Shown: in pieces, positions 1-6,254 of the stretch | Position numbering within the stretch: the stretch's first letter is position 1 | How the letters are laid out: the number at the start of each line of letters is the position of its first letter | Source: an uncultured Clostridia bacterium | GTDB taxonomy: Bacteria > Bacillota > Clostridia > Oscillospirales > Acutalibacteraceae | Direction of reading: 5' to 3' | NCBI GenBank assembly: GCA_946405565.1 | Contig: CAMJHU010000079.1 | Span: forward strand, 1-7,585 | DNA: 7,585 nucleotides | Made by a program: the position numbers and the translations under genes | Notes under the pieces: generated by a model | The model's database searches: none | The model's input: the letters and a program-made list of their open reading frames with translations, nothing else | Told to the model about the DNA's origin: nothing

Positions 1-56
1 AACGTCATTTGTTCGATTTTCTCGGTCTGTTCCCTTACACAAAGATATTCTGTCAC
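1..56 (-). CDS. 5' end of an unidentified gene leaving the window
   Basis: Reading the minus strand from GTG at 56 gives an open frame to the window edge (MTEYLCVREQTEKIEQMT). It is preceded 7 nt upstream by AAAGGCGG (71 to 64), a good ribosome site, and by a TATAAC -10-like hexamer (89 to 84) whose start point would fall near 77. An in-frame ATG at 74 also exists but has no ribosome site and would be nearly leaderless, so GTG 56 is preferred. Only 18 residues are visible and the family cannot be recognised. The gene would be divergent from the LCP gene and would share its upstream region. Confidence 0.4.
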   Translation of the reverse strand, partial: MTEYLCVREQTEKIEQMT

Positions 57-128
57 TGCTTCACCGCCTTTCATTCTCTACAGGTTATATACGAAACAAA
101 AAAGGTTTTCCCTTCTTTTTTTCTTGTA

Positions 129-150
129 ATTTACATTTTATTTACATTTT
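129..150. promoter_or_regulatory. Tandem 11-bp repeat, WalR/PhoP-type box
   Basis: ATTTACATTTT occurs twice in direct succession (129-139, 140-150). On the minus strand this reads TGTAAA-N5-TGTAAA, an exact match to the WalR (YycF) consensus TGTWAH-N5-TGTWAH. On the plus strand it reads TTTACA-N5-TTTACA, the spacing of PhoP boxes. It ends about 4 bp before the -35 of the LCP gene, where OmpR-family response regulators usually activate. The repeat is seen directly; the regulator assignment is inference. Confidence 0.5.
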
Positions 151-154
151 AACA

Positions 155-183
155 TAGACATTTTTTTCCGTTCGTGTCATAAT
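155..183 (+). promoter_or_regulatory. Sigma-A promoter of the LCP gene
   Basis: -35 TAGACA (155-160), 17-bp spacer, -10 CATAAT (178-183); each hexamer matches the consensus at 5 of 6 positions. The start point should lie near 190, giving a leader of about 30 nt before the TTG start. The direct-repeat box at 129-150 lies immediately upstream. Confidence 0.65.
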
Positions 184-204
184 CAAAGTTATACGACTAT
201 CCAA

Positions 205-221
205 AAGGAGGATGCCAATTG
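205..221 (+). promoter_or_regulatory. Ribosome site fixing a TTG start
   Basis: AAGGAGG (205-211) is followed after 7 nt by TTG (219-221). An ATG at 212-214 abuts the ribosome site but is out of frame and closes after eight codons, so TTG is the true start. Confidence 0.75.
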
Positions 222-1472
222 AATCGACCTACATCTGACTCGCCTTTTGATCAAAATACGACCGACCAGACGTCAACTATCCCCTTTTTCTCTAAGGATC
301 GTGAGCCGTCTGCACCACAGCAGATCGGTGGGCAAGTCGATCTGTTTCAATATGCCGACCGTATCGGGCGCGGCGAACGGAATTTATCCAGCCAAACAAG
401 CCGAAAAACGGCGCCTAGCGATTCTTCTGCGCCGGATAAAACGCATTATGTCATTGATGACAGCGCCATTCCTGAACTTGGTTCATCTGATGCCGATACG
501 ACGTTACCCGCTACCGTATCGTCTCCTCCGCCGCTCGCAGCACCTTTTCAGTGGAGCAAAACACATATAGCGATCGTGGCGATTACTACGGCTATTGCCG
601 TAATGGTTGTTTCGCTTCTGTCGGTCTTTCTGCGTTTCTACAGCAAGGTGGATTACGTTCCTGACGATCCCGACGCGTATTATCGGGGTGTGAAAGCCGC
701 TGACATTCAAAGTGCGTCGTATGTCACCAATCTCTTACTCATCGGTACCGATGAACGCACGGAGGCGTTCTCTGACAAAGCCCGCGCCGACTGTATGATG
801 CTGCTGTCCTTTAACAGCCGCACCGACACGGTGAGTCTGGTGTCCCTTGAACGCGGCATGACGGTTTCCTATCTGAAATCCGACGGCACTTATGGCTCCG
901 ACCTGCTCACCCACGTCTTTCGGCATGGAGGCGCGGGGCTGCTGATTCACACCATCGAAAACACCTTCAAAGTGAAAATCGACGGCTATGTGCGTGTCAA
1001 TTTCCACACCTTCGCGCAAATCATTGACCGTCTCGGCGGTGTGGACATTACACTCGACGCTGATGAAGTCAGAGGACTCAACACGGAGAAACACAAGGGA
1101 CAGGTCATTGACCGACCTCTCTCAGTGGGCATCAATCATCTCAGCGGTGAGGAAGCGCTGCTTTACGCCCGTCTGCGTTGGATTGACAGCGATTTTCAGC
1201 GGATTCAGCGGCAGCGTAAAGTCATTGTCGCGGTAAAGGAAAAGCTCCGTGACGTTTCCGCCTTCCGTCTCATGGGTATAGCCGGCGATATTCTCCCGCT
1301 GGTGCAGACCAATCTTTCGGCTTCCCGGATGGCTTCCGCGCTTTTCAAAGGAAGCATGGCGCTGGGCAGTGATACCCAACAGATGACAGTTCCCTTTAAG
1401 GGAACATACAAAAAACTCAAAGCTGTGGATTTTGAGCAAAATGCCGCTTTGCTGCGGGAGAAGCTCTATTAG
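219..1472 (+). CDS. LytR-CpsA-Psr (LCP) family cell-envelope ligase
   Basis: LCP proteins are membrane-anchored enzymes that transfer polyprenyl-phosphate-linked glycopolymers (teichoic acid, capsule) onto peptidoglycan outside the membrane. The product has 417 residues: a Ser/Thr/Pro-rich, probably disordered cytoplasmic tail (1-115), one membrane segment (about 116-140), and the LCP domain (about 170-342). Family signatures are NLLLIGTDER (171-180), the R-A-D block (189-191) for the usual R-S-D, SLERGMTV (209-216) where most members have S-I-P-R-D, YVRVNF (257-262), and YARLRWIDSDFQRIQRQR (316-333) with the phosphate-binding arginines. The change of Asp to Gly after Arg212 is unusual. About 75 residues after the domain look like a short C-terminal extension. 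The gene stands alone, convergent with degV and ending at a terminator. The family is certain; which glycopolymer it attaches cannot be told, as no glycosyltransferase genes are nearby. Confidence 0.93.
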   Translation: MNRPTSDSPFDQNTTDQTSTIPFFSKDREPSAPQQIGGQVDLFQYADRIGRGERNLSSQTSRKTAPSDSSAPDKTHYVIDDSAIPELGSSDADTTLPATVSSPPPLAAPFQWSKTHIAIVAITTAIAVMVVSLLSVFLRFYSKVDYVPDDPDAYYRGVKAADIQSASYVTNLLLIGTDERTEAFSDKARADCMMLLSFNSRTDTVSLVSLERGMTVSYLKSDGTYGSDLLTHVFRHGGAGLLIHTIENTFKVKIDGYVRVNFHTFAQIIDRLGGVDITLDADEVRGLNTEKHKGQVIDRPLSVGINHLSGEEALLYARLRWIDSDFQRIQRQRKVIVAVKEKLRDVSAFRLMGIAGDILPLVQTNLSASRMASALFKGSMALGSDTQQMTVPFKGTYKKLKAVDFEQNAALLREKLY

Positions 1473-1501
1473 GGTATACTGTTAAAAATGTCGTCACAAG
1501 C

Positions 1502-1552
1502 AAAACAGCAACGTATCTGCTCTATTTAGCAAAATACGCCGCTGTTTTTTTT
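1502..1552 (+). terminator. Hairpin terminator of the LCP gene
   Basis: AAAACAGC (1502-1509) pairs with GCTGTTTT (1541-1548), CGTAT (1512-1516) with ATACG (1534-1538), and TGCT (1518-1521) with AGCA (1528-1531), followed by eight T residues (1545-1552). On the minus strand only TTTT follows, so it would stop degV transcripts less well, though it is the only hairpin between the two converging genes. Confidence 0.85.
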
Positions 1553-1560
1553 CTGAATAA

Positions 1561-2436
1561 TTATCTTGTTTCACCCATGAAAAAGAGTGCCAGCACGCCC
1601 GGTCCGGCATGTGCGCCAATCACCGGACCAATATTGCCGATAATCACTTTTTTAATGCCCTTAAAACGTTTTTTAATTTCAGATGCAACATAATCCGCGT
1701 CGCTATGGCAGCTTCCATGACCAATCATCACGGTGTCCCACCCCTGGACATAATAGGTTTCCCCCATCTTGTCGAGCAGTGCATTCAGCGACGCTTTGCG
1801 TCCCCGCACTTTATCTATATTGATGAGATGACCTTCATTATCCACGTGCAGCACAGGTTTGATATTCAAAGCCGAACCGACAATCGCAGTCGCCGCCGAC
1901 ACTCTGCCACCACGTTTGAGATGGTGCAAATCACTCACCGTAAACCAATGGCAAAGATGCAGACGATAATCCTCTACCCATTTGGCGAGTTCCTCCAATC
2001 CCATTCCTTGGCTTTTCATTCTGGCGGCATAATACACCAGCAAACCTTCTCCCATGGAAGCGGCAAGAGTATCCACCAAAAGAATTTTCCGTTCGGGAAA
2101 TTTTTGTTCTAACTCGTCAATTGCAATGATAGAGGAACCATAGGTTCCGCTCAGACCGGATGAAAAGGAAAGATATAAGATATCCTTTCCTTTTTCCAAA
2201 TAAGGCGTAAAATATTCGCAAAAATCATGCACACTGATCTGGGACGTCTTTGCGAGTTTTCCACTGCGCATGGCGTCGTAAAACTCTTCGGAACTCATTT
2301 CCCGCTCATCCGCAAAATGTCGATACGTCAGACCGTCCAAATCAAACTGCATGGGTAAAACAACAACATCCATCTCATCGGCAAGTTTTCCGGGAATATC
2401 CGACGTAGAGTCCGTTATCAATACGTAATTATCCAT
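1561..2436 (-). CDS. DegV family fatty-acid-binding protein (FakB-like)
   Basis: DegV/FakB proteins are cytoplasmic carriers that bind one fatty acid and present it to the kinase FakA for acyl-phosphate formation, feeding exogenous fatty acids into phospholipids. From ATG 2436 the product is 291 residues, normal for the family. Motifs in order: ITDSTSD (7-13), TSQIS (64-68, for the usual TSQPS), SSGLSGT (92-98, ligand carboxylate region), LKRGGR (173-178), NIKPVL (191-196) and GPVIGAHAGPG (270-280). The frame stays open upstream to GTG 2472, but ATG 2436 is preceded at 5 nt by GGTGAT and starts exactly at the conserved N-terminus; ATG 2442 is also possible. No fakA-like gene is in the window, so fatty-acid binding rests on family knowledge. 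It has its own promoter and may also receive read-through from the Sel1-repeat gene. Confidence 0.93.
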   Translation of the reverse strand: MDNYVLITDSTSDIPGKLADEMDVVVLPMQFDLDGLTYRHFADEREMSSEEFYDAMRSGKLAKTSQISVHDFCEYFTPYLEKGKDILYLSFSSGLSGTYGSSIIAIDELEQKFPERKILLVDTLAASMGEGLLVYYAARMKSQGMGLEELAKWVEDYRLHLCHWFTVSDLHHLKRGGRVSAATAIVGSALNIKPVLHVDNEGHLINIDKVRGRKASLNALLDKMGETYYVQGWDTVMIGHGSCHSDADYVASEIKKRFKGIKKVIIGNIGPVIGAHAGPGVLALFFMGETR

Positions 2437-2518
2437 AACCATCACCGTTTCTTTATATTGTTTGCGCAACACCGCTTATATCATTTGGTGGAGAAAAGAT
2501 TTTCCATACTTCGTTAGT

Positions 2519-2527
2519 ATTATAACA
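2519..2527 (-). promoter_or_regulatory. Extended -10 promoter of degV
   Basis: On the minus strand TGTTATAAT (2527 to 2519) is a perfect TATAAT with the extended TGn motif. No good -35 lies 16-18 bp upstream, only a T-rich run, as is common for extended -10 promoters. The start point would be near 2512, giving a leader of about 75 nt. Confidence 0.6.
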
Positions 2528-2609
2528 CAAATGAGTGAGAAAAAAAGTATTTTCTCTGAATTTATTGAGCACTCAACATAAAAAAAACGTTAAGATTCTT
2601 GTATTCATT

Positions 2610-4658
2610 TCACGATTTTTCCTCTGCATCATCTGTGTTGATTCCACTTAAACGTTCAAATGCTCTTTTTCCATCCTCATAGCCAAGTTCTCCTGCCAAC
2701 CAGTACCAGTGAGAAGCCTCGTCTGCGTTTATCGCCACGCCTTGTCCAAATTCATAGCATTCACCCAAGTTGTACATCGCCACTTCGTTATCCTGCGCCG
2801 CCGACAATCGGTAAAGCCGCAGTGCTTCATCAAAATCCTGTTTGACGCCGTTGCCATTGCGAAAGCACTCACCCAGATTACATTGTGCGCGGGAATCGTC
2901 CTGTTCCGCGGCAAGTCGGTAATATTTAACCGCCTCGTCCCAATTCTGTTCGGTTCCCTTTCCATAGGCACAGTGCCACGCATACATAAACTGTGCCTCC
3001 GCATCACCTCGGTCGGCGGCTTGACGGTAGCAGGACACAGCTGCTACTGTATCCTGCAATGTGCCTGCCCCTTTGAGAAAACAATGACCCAAAGCGCGTA
3101 TGGCAGCGGTAAGACCCTTGTCCGCTGCCTGTTGAAAACAATCGAAAGCACGGCGTTCACTCTGCTTTACGCCCTGCCCCTTTGCATAGCAATAGCCCAG
3201 ACGATACAGCGCATCGGCACTGCCCGCTTCCGCCGCCTGACGCAGCAGGCGAATGGCTTGCGTCATACTGCGACGTACACCGCGACCTTGCCGGTACAGC
3301 GACGCAAGGTTGACCATCGCACCCAAATGCCCCATTTCCACCGCTTTTTCAAACAGATGCGCGGCAGCCTTGTCATCCTGCTCCACACCTTCGCCATCGC
3401 GATAGCACTCGCCCAGATTCACGATACCGCTCGGGTCGCCCGCTTCCGCCGCCAAACCGTAAAGCCGCGCTGCCTCCGCGTAACTTTGTGTAACTCCTCT
3501 GCCGAAATAATACAGATTGCCAAGATTGCACATCGCCTCGCCGTCGCCCTGATCGGCTGCCAGTTGATAATATCGGGCTGCCCTTGCGTAATCCTGCGGC
3601 ACCCCTCTGCCTAACGCATAACAAATCGCCAGATTGTACTGTGCCGCCGCGCGTCCCTGATCAGCGGACAAGCGATAGAACCGTGCGGCTTCCTCTGAAC
3701 TCTGACTGACGCCTATACCCCGCTCATAGCAGAACCCGAGGTTGAGCTGTGCCATAGAATCTCCTTGGTCGGCTGCCATAGTATAATATCGGACTGCCAT
3801 TTCATTATCCTGCGGAACGCCTTGCCCCAGACGATAGCAGGTTGCCAGATTATTTTGCGCACTCTCATCTCCCTGATCGGCAGCCATGCGATAATATGCT
3901 GCGGCTTTTTCCTTGTCAGTCGAAACCCCCAGTCCGTTATCGTAGCAATATCCCAGGTTGCACTGTGCCCGCATATCACCCAGATCAGCCGCCTTCTGAT
4001 AGCAATCCACCGCCTTTTCCCAATTCTGCGGCACCCCGAAGGCGGATTCATAGCAATACCCCAGATTGCATAGTGCGCCAGGATGACCTTGTGCCGCGGC
4101 AAGACGATAATACTTCACCGCCAGCTGCGGATCCGTATCCACGCCAAACCCGTTGTTGTAACATACACCTACAAAAAACATGGCGCTGACATGACCCTGT
4201 CCCGCCGCCGCCAGAAAAAGTTCGATCGCCTTATGATAATCCTTCGGCACAATCTGACCGATGTAATACTCATATCCCAGCTTGGCTTGTGCCCGCGAAA
4301 AGCCCTGTTCGGCAGCCAGTGTATAATACCGTATGGCCTCTTCGATATTTTTTTTGGTACCGATTCCGGATTCCAGACAGCCTGCCAGTTCGTATTGCGC
4401 CGAATCCAGTCCTGCATCGGCAGCCTGTCGATAATAGTTCACCGCTTCTGCCGGATTGGAATCAGTGCCTTCCCCATGCGCCAGACAATAGCCTGCGCTG
4501 TACTGCGCAGGTGGATAGCCCTGAACCGCGGACAGCAGAAAGCAGTTCAGCGCTTCCTTATAAATGCCCTTTTCATAATAGATTTCACCCTCTCGGTTCA
4601 GCTCCGCTGCCGACATTTCGCTGCTGATCACTTTCGCCGTCTGCCAAGCCTCCGACAA
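2610..4658 (-). CDS. Sel1-like repeat protein, 17 repeats
   Basis: The 682-residue product has no signal peptide or membrane segment and is probably cytoplasmic. After a 48-residue N-terminal cap containing a degenerate TPR-like hairpin, residues 49-660 divide into 17 units of exactly 36 residues with no insertion or deletion, then a 22-residue acidic tail. The unit pattern is AQ-x2-LG-x-CY-x2-G-x-GV-x-QD-x3-A-x2-YY-x2-AA-x-QGD, the Sel1-like (SLR) consensus of paired antiparallel helices stacking into a solenoid. Such proteins are scaffolds for protein-protein contacts; no enzymatic domain is present and the partner is unknown. Cys is at unit position 10 in 13 of 17 units. The start is TTG, 8 nt after a perfect AAGGAGG. 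The gene has its own promoter and no strong terminator before degV, so read-through into degV is possible. Confidence 0.92.
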   Translation of the reverse strand: MSEAWQTAKVISSEMSAAELNREGEIYYEKGIYKEALNCFLLSAVQGYPPAQYSAGYCLAHGEGTDSNPAEAVNYYRQAADAGLDSAQYELAGCLESGIGTKKNIEEAIRYYTLAAEQGFSRAQAKLGYEYYIGQIVPKDYHKAIELFLAAAGQGHVSAMFFVGVCYNNGFGVDTDPQLAVKYYRLAAAQGHPGALCNLGYCYESAFGVPQNWEKAVDCYQKAADLGDMRAQCNLGYCYDNGLGVSTDKEKAAAYYRMAADQGDESAQNNLATCYRLGQGVPQDNEMAVRYYTMAADQGDSMAQLNLGFCYERGIGVSQSSEEAARFYRLSADQGRAAAQYNLAICYALGRGVPQDYARAARYYQLAADQGDGEAMCNLGNLYYFGRGVTQSYAEAARLYGLAAEAGDPSGIVNLGECYRDGEGVEQDDKAAAHLFEKAVEMGHLGAMVNLASLYRQGRGVRRSMTQAIRLLRQAAEAGSADALYRLGYCYAKGQGVKQSERRAFDCFQQAADKGLTAAIRALGHCFLKGAGTLQDTVAAVSCYRQAADRGDAEAQFMYAWHCAYGKGTEQNWDEAVKYYRLAAEQDDSRAQCNLGECFRNGNGVKQDFDEALRLYRLSAAQDNEVAMYNLGECYEFGQGVAINADEASHWYWLAGELGYEDGKRAFERLSGINTDDAEEKS
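2679..4514 (-). repeat. 17 tandem 108-bp coding units (Sel1-like repeats)
   Basis: Seventeen consecutive 36-codon units run in phase (4514 down to 2679). The units are clearly diverged, for example units starting DSAQYELAGC, MRAQCNLGYC, SMAQLNLGFC and SRAQCNLGEC, so this is an old amplification and not a recent array. Units 5-9 are the closest to one another. Confidence 0.9.
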
Positions 4659-4666
4659 TCCGCATT

Positions 4667-4685
4667 CCTCCTTGACAATGTGTCA
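4667..4685 (-). promoter_or_regulatory. Ribosome site with abutting inverted repeat
   Basis: AAGGAGG (4673 to 4667) lies 8 nt before the TTG start at 4658; an ATG at 4665 is out of frame. TGACA-CAT-TGTCA (4685 to 4673) is a 5-bp inverted repeat with a 3-nt centre whose last base is the first A of the ribosome site. It could be a small hairpin gating translation or an operator in the leader. Confidence 0.5.
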
Positions 4686-4720
4686 GTTTCGTTGCCCCAT
4701 TCATCAATACTATTGAACCA

Positions 4721-4749
4721 ATCTTACTATATTTATTTCCATATGTCAA
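4721..4749 (-). promoter_or_regulatory. Sigma-A promoter of the Sel1-repeat gene
   Basis: On the minus strand, -35 TTGACA (4749 to 4744) is perfect, the spacer is 17 bp, and -10 is TAAGAT (4726 to 4721, 4 of 6). The start point should be near 4714, giving a leader of about 56 nt. Confidence 0.75.
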
Positions 4750-4770
4750 CAAAAACTTAGCCACTATTTC

Positions 4771-4814
4771 AATAAAAGGGAGAGAGTTATCTGATCGGAT
4801 AGTCTCTCTCCCTT
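4771..4814 (-). terminator. Terminator of the flavodiiron gene
   Basis: AAGGGAGAGAG (4814 to 4804 on the minus strand) pairs with CTCTCTCCCTT (4786 to 4776), an 11-bp stem, with a further TATC/GATA pairing inside the loop. TTTTATT follows in the minus direction. It separates the flavodiiron gene from the Sel1-repeat promoter. Confidence 0.82.
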
Positions 4815-4880
4815 GGTCGGCGGTTTTATTTTGTTGATTGGTATGAATACGCAGAAAAGCGCAAATACTGCATTATGGCA

Positions 4881-6044
4881 TCAGGAACGCAGCAATGCCT
4901 CGGCGAGCTGTGTCATGCTGTCAGGCGTTTCGCCCTTGAGCGATGACCTGATACTGACCGTCGGTTCCAGAATAGTGATATTCTTCATGCCTTCCAGCTC
5001 TGCACGCATCAGTTTGGCAGCCGCCGGCGCCCACGAACCGTTTTCCATCAGACCCACCGTGCGATTCTGATAGTTCTTCGCCTTGAGATGGTGCAGGAAT
5101 TCTTCCATACAGGGGAAAATACCGGCGTTGTAAGTGATGGACGCCAGCACGATACGGTCATAGCGGAAGGCATCCTCTACCGCTTCTGCCATATCGTCAC
5201 GGGCGAGATCGGCAATGGAAACCTTCGGTGCGCCCTTGCTTTCCAGCAACGCTTTCAGCTGCTGCGCGGCAGCCGCCGTATGACCGTGTGCGGAAGCATA
5301 GACGATGAAGATGCCCTTGTCCTCCGGCTCATAGCTGCTCCAGACCTTATATTTATCAAAATAATAGGGCAGATTTTCCGACAGAACAGGTCCGTGCAAC
5401 GGGCAGATGATCCGAATGTCCAGCGCAGCCGCTTTCTTCAGCACGGCTTGCACCTGCGCTCCGTATTTGCCGATAATATTGAAATAGTAGCGGCGTGCCT
5501 CACACGCCCAATCCTCATCCGTGTCCAATGTGCCGAATTTGCCGAACGCGTCAGCTGAAAAGAAAATGCCGTCACTTTCATCATAGGTCATCATGACTTC
5601 CGGCCAATGAACCATCGGCGCCATGAAAAAGCGGAGGAGATGTCCGCCGAGATCCAGCGTGTCGCCTTCCTTGACCGTCAACTTCCGTTCGCCCAGATCG
5701 TCAGCAAAAAACTGGCTGAAAAACGCAAAAGTCTTGACATTGCCGACAATCTTCATCTCCGGGTAACGCTGCGCAAGTGCGACAATACCGGCGGCATGGT
5801 CAGGTTCCATGTGCTGAATCACAAGATAATCCGGACAGCGCCCGTCCAGCGCTTCGGTGACATTGGCAAGCCACTGGTCGCAAACCCGCCGGTCAGCCGT
5901 ATCCATCACACAGATTTTTTCGCCCTCGATCAGGTAGGAATTATACGCCATACCGTTGGGTACTTCGAACTGGCTCTCAAAGAGATCAAGCTCGGCATCG
6001 TCGCAGCCGACGTAGCAGACTGTATCAGTGATTTTTTTAATCAT
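4881..6044 (-). CDS. fprA: Flavodiiron protein (A-type flavoprotein, NO/O2 reductase)
   Basis: Flavodiiron proteins reduce NO to N2O and/or O2 to water in the cytoplasm of anaerobes, drawing electrons through a rubredoxin. The 387 residues give an N-terminal metallo-beta-lactamase-like diiron domain (about 1-240) and a C-terminal flavodoxin domain (about 244-387). All seven iron ligands are visible: His78, Glu80, Asp82 and His83 in HMEPDH, His146 in VHWPE, Asp165 in SADAFG and His217 in PLHGP. The FMN phosphate loop is YASAHGHT (249-256). The second-sphere His after F in Moorella FprA (His25, from memory) is replaced by Glu23, as in Thermotoga-type proteins. ATG 6044 follows AAAAGGAAGG at 6 nt. 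It has no rubredoxin domain of its own; the divergent gene at 6620 supplies one. NO versus O2 preference cannot be read from sequence. Confidence 0.95.
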   Translation of the reverse strand: MIKKITDTVCYVGCDDAELDLFESQFEVPNGMAYNSYLIEGEKICVMDTADRRVCDQWLANVTEALDGRCPDYLVIQHMEPDHAAGIVALAQRYPEMKIVGNVKTFAFFSQFFADDLGERKLTVKEGDTLDLGGHLLRFFMAPMVHWPEVMMTYDESDGIFFSADAFGKFGTLDTDEDWACEARRYYFNIIGKYGAQVQAVLKKAAALDIRIICPLHGPVLSENLPYYFDKYKVWSSYEPEDKGIFIVYASAHGHTAAAAQQLKALLESKGAPKVSIADLARDDMAEAVEDAFRYDRIVLASITYNAGIFPCMEEFLHHLKAKNYQNRTVGLMENGSWAPAAAKLMRAELEGMKNITILEPTVSIRSSLKGETPDSMTQLAEALLRS

Positions 6045-6067
6045 AATCGACCTTCCTTTTTATAGAT

Positions 6068-6085
6068 TGATAGTCATTTTTATCA
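6068..6085. promoter_or_regulatory. Fur/PerR-like inverted repeat at the fprA start point
   Basis: TGATA (6068-6072) and TATCA (6081-6085) form an inverted repeat with an 8-bp centre. The segment 6068-6082 matches the 7-1-7 Fur box TGATAAT-N-ATTATCA at 11 of 14 positions and the PerR box equally well. It overlaps the -10 edge and start point of fprA, a repressing position. PerR control of flavodiiron genes is known in Clostridium acetobutylicum; here it is inference. Confidence 0.35.
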
Positions 6086-6110
6086 TAACAGCATTCGCAC
6101 AAGAAGTCAA
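6082..6110 (-). promoter_or_regulatory. Sigma-A promoter of fprA
   Basis: On the minus strand, -35 TTGACT (6110 to 6105), 17-bp spacer, -10 TATGAT (6087 to 6082) with the extended TG motif (TGTTATGAT). The start point should be near 6075, about 30 nt before the ATG. This is a strong promoter by sequence, which suits a gene held down by a repressor. Confidence 0.78.
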
Positions 6111-6152
6111 CCAACTTTTTTTGAATATTTCGAATAAGATGGTATTCCGATG

Positions 6153-6180
6153 CGCAAAAAAATGTGCACATTTTTTTGCG
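6153..6180. promoter_or_regulatory. Perfect 28-bp palindrome between divergent promoters
   Basis: The left arm CGCAAAAAAATGTG (6153-6166) is followed at once by its exact reverse complement (6167-6180), centre GTGCAC, with no mismatch or spacer. It lies 8 bp upstream of the thioredoxin -35, centred about 56 bp before that start point and about 90 bp before that of fprA. The position suits an activator or dual operator. No gene ends here, so it is not a terminator. It matches no operator family I recognise with confidence. Confidence 0.7.
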
Positions 6181-6192
6181 AAAACGATTGCA
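6179..6192 (+). promoter_or_regulatory. cre-like site over the trx -35
   Basis: CGAAAACGATTGCA matches the CcpA consensus TGWAANCGNTNWCA at all but two fixed positions (C for T at the first position, G for W near the end). It overlaps the thioredoxin -35 and touches the 28-bp palindrome. A site of this quality may arise by chance in AT-rich DNA. Confidence 0.25.
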
Positions 6193-6216
6193 AATTTCAG
6201 AAAAATCCTATATGAT
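6188..6216 (+). promoter_or_regulatory. Sigma-A promoter of the trx-hrb operon
   Basis: -35 TTGCAA (6188-6193, 4 of 6), 17-bp spacer, -10 TATGAT (6211-6216, 5 of 6). The start point should be near 6223. The weaker -35 with a palindrome just upstream suggests an activated promoter. A near-palindrome GATAATAGTATC (6214-6225) covers the -10 and start point. Confidence 0.65.
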
Positions 6217-6254
6217 AATAGTATCTTCATTGAGTGAAAGGTGGATGATATCCT

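Noticed and set aside
735..1094. Minus-strand open frame opposite the LCP domain
   Set aside because: The LCP domain on the plus strand is complete; this frame has no ribosome site and no recognisable domain.
2537..2556. GAGAAAA/TTTTCTC hairpin as terminator of the Sel1-repeat gene
   Set aside because: The stem is 7 bp and mostly A-T, no T run follows it on the minus strand, and it lies where the degV promoter would need a -35. It was left out of the features.
2565..2576. TTGAG-CA-CTCAA inverted repeat between the Sel1-repeat gene and degV
   Set aside because: The T run lies before and not after the repeat on the transcribed strand and the loop would be too small; no operator family fits.
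2709..3614. Open frame of 301 codons on the plus strand, antisense to the Sel1-repeat gene
   Set aside because: Its protein is rich in Ile, Arg and Cys with no recognisable domain, and it mirrors the 108-bp repeat, where stop-free frames recur by periodicity. No ribosome site or promoter supports it. Other antisense frames over the array (3765-4073, 4083-4760) fail for the same reasons.
2679..4514. The 108-bp periodicity as a CRISPR or satellite array
   Set aside because: The period is 36 codons in one intact frame with the Sel1 protein pattern; the DNA units are not near-identical and there are no spacers.
5088..6065. Plus-strand open frames (5088-5558, 5607-6065) opposite fprA
   Set aside because: They are shadows of a gene with all catalytic residues intact on the other strand; the translations look random.
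6153..6180. The 28-bp palindrome as a transcription terminator
   Set aside because: It lies between two divergent gene starts, no gene ends there, and the T run is inside the stem instead of after it.
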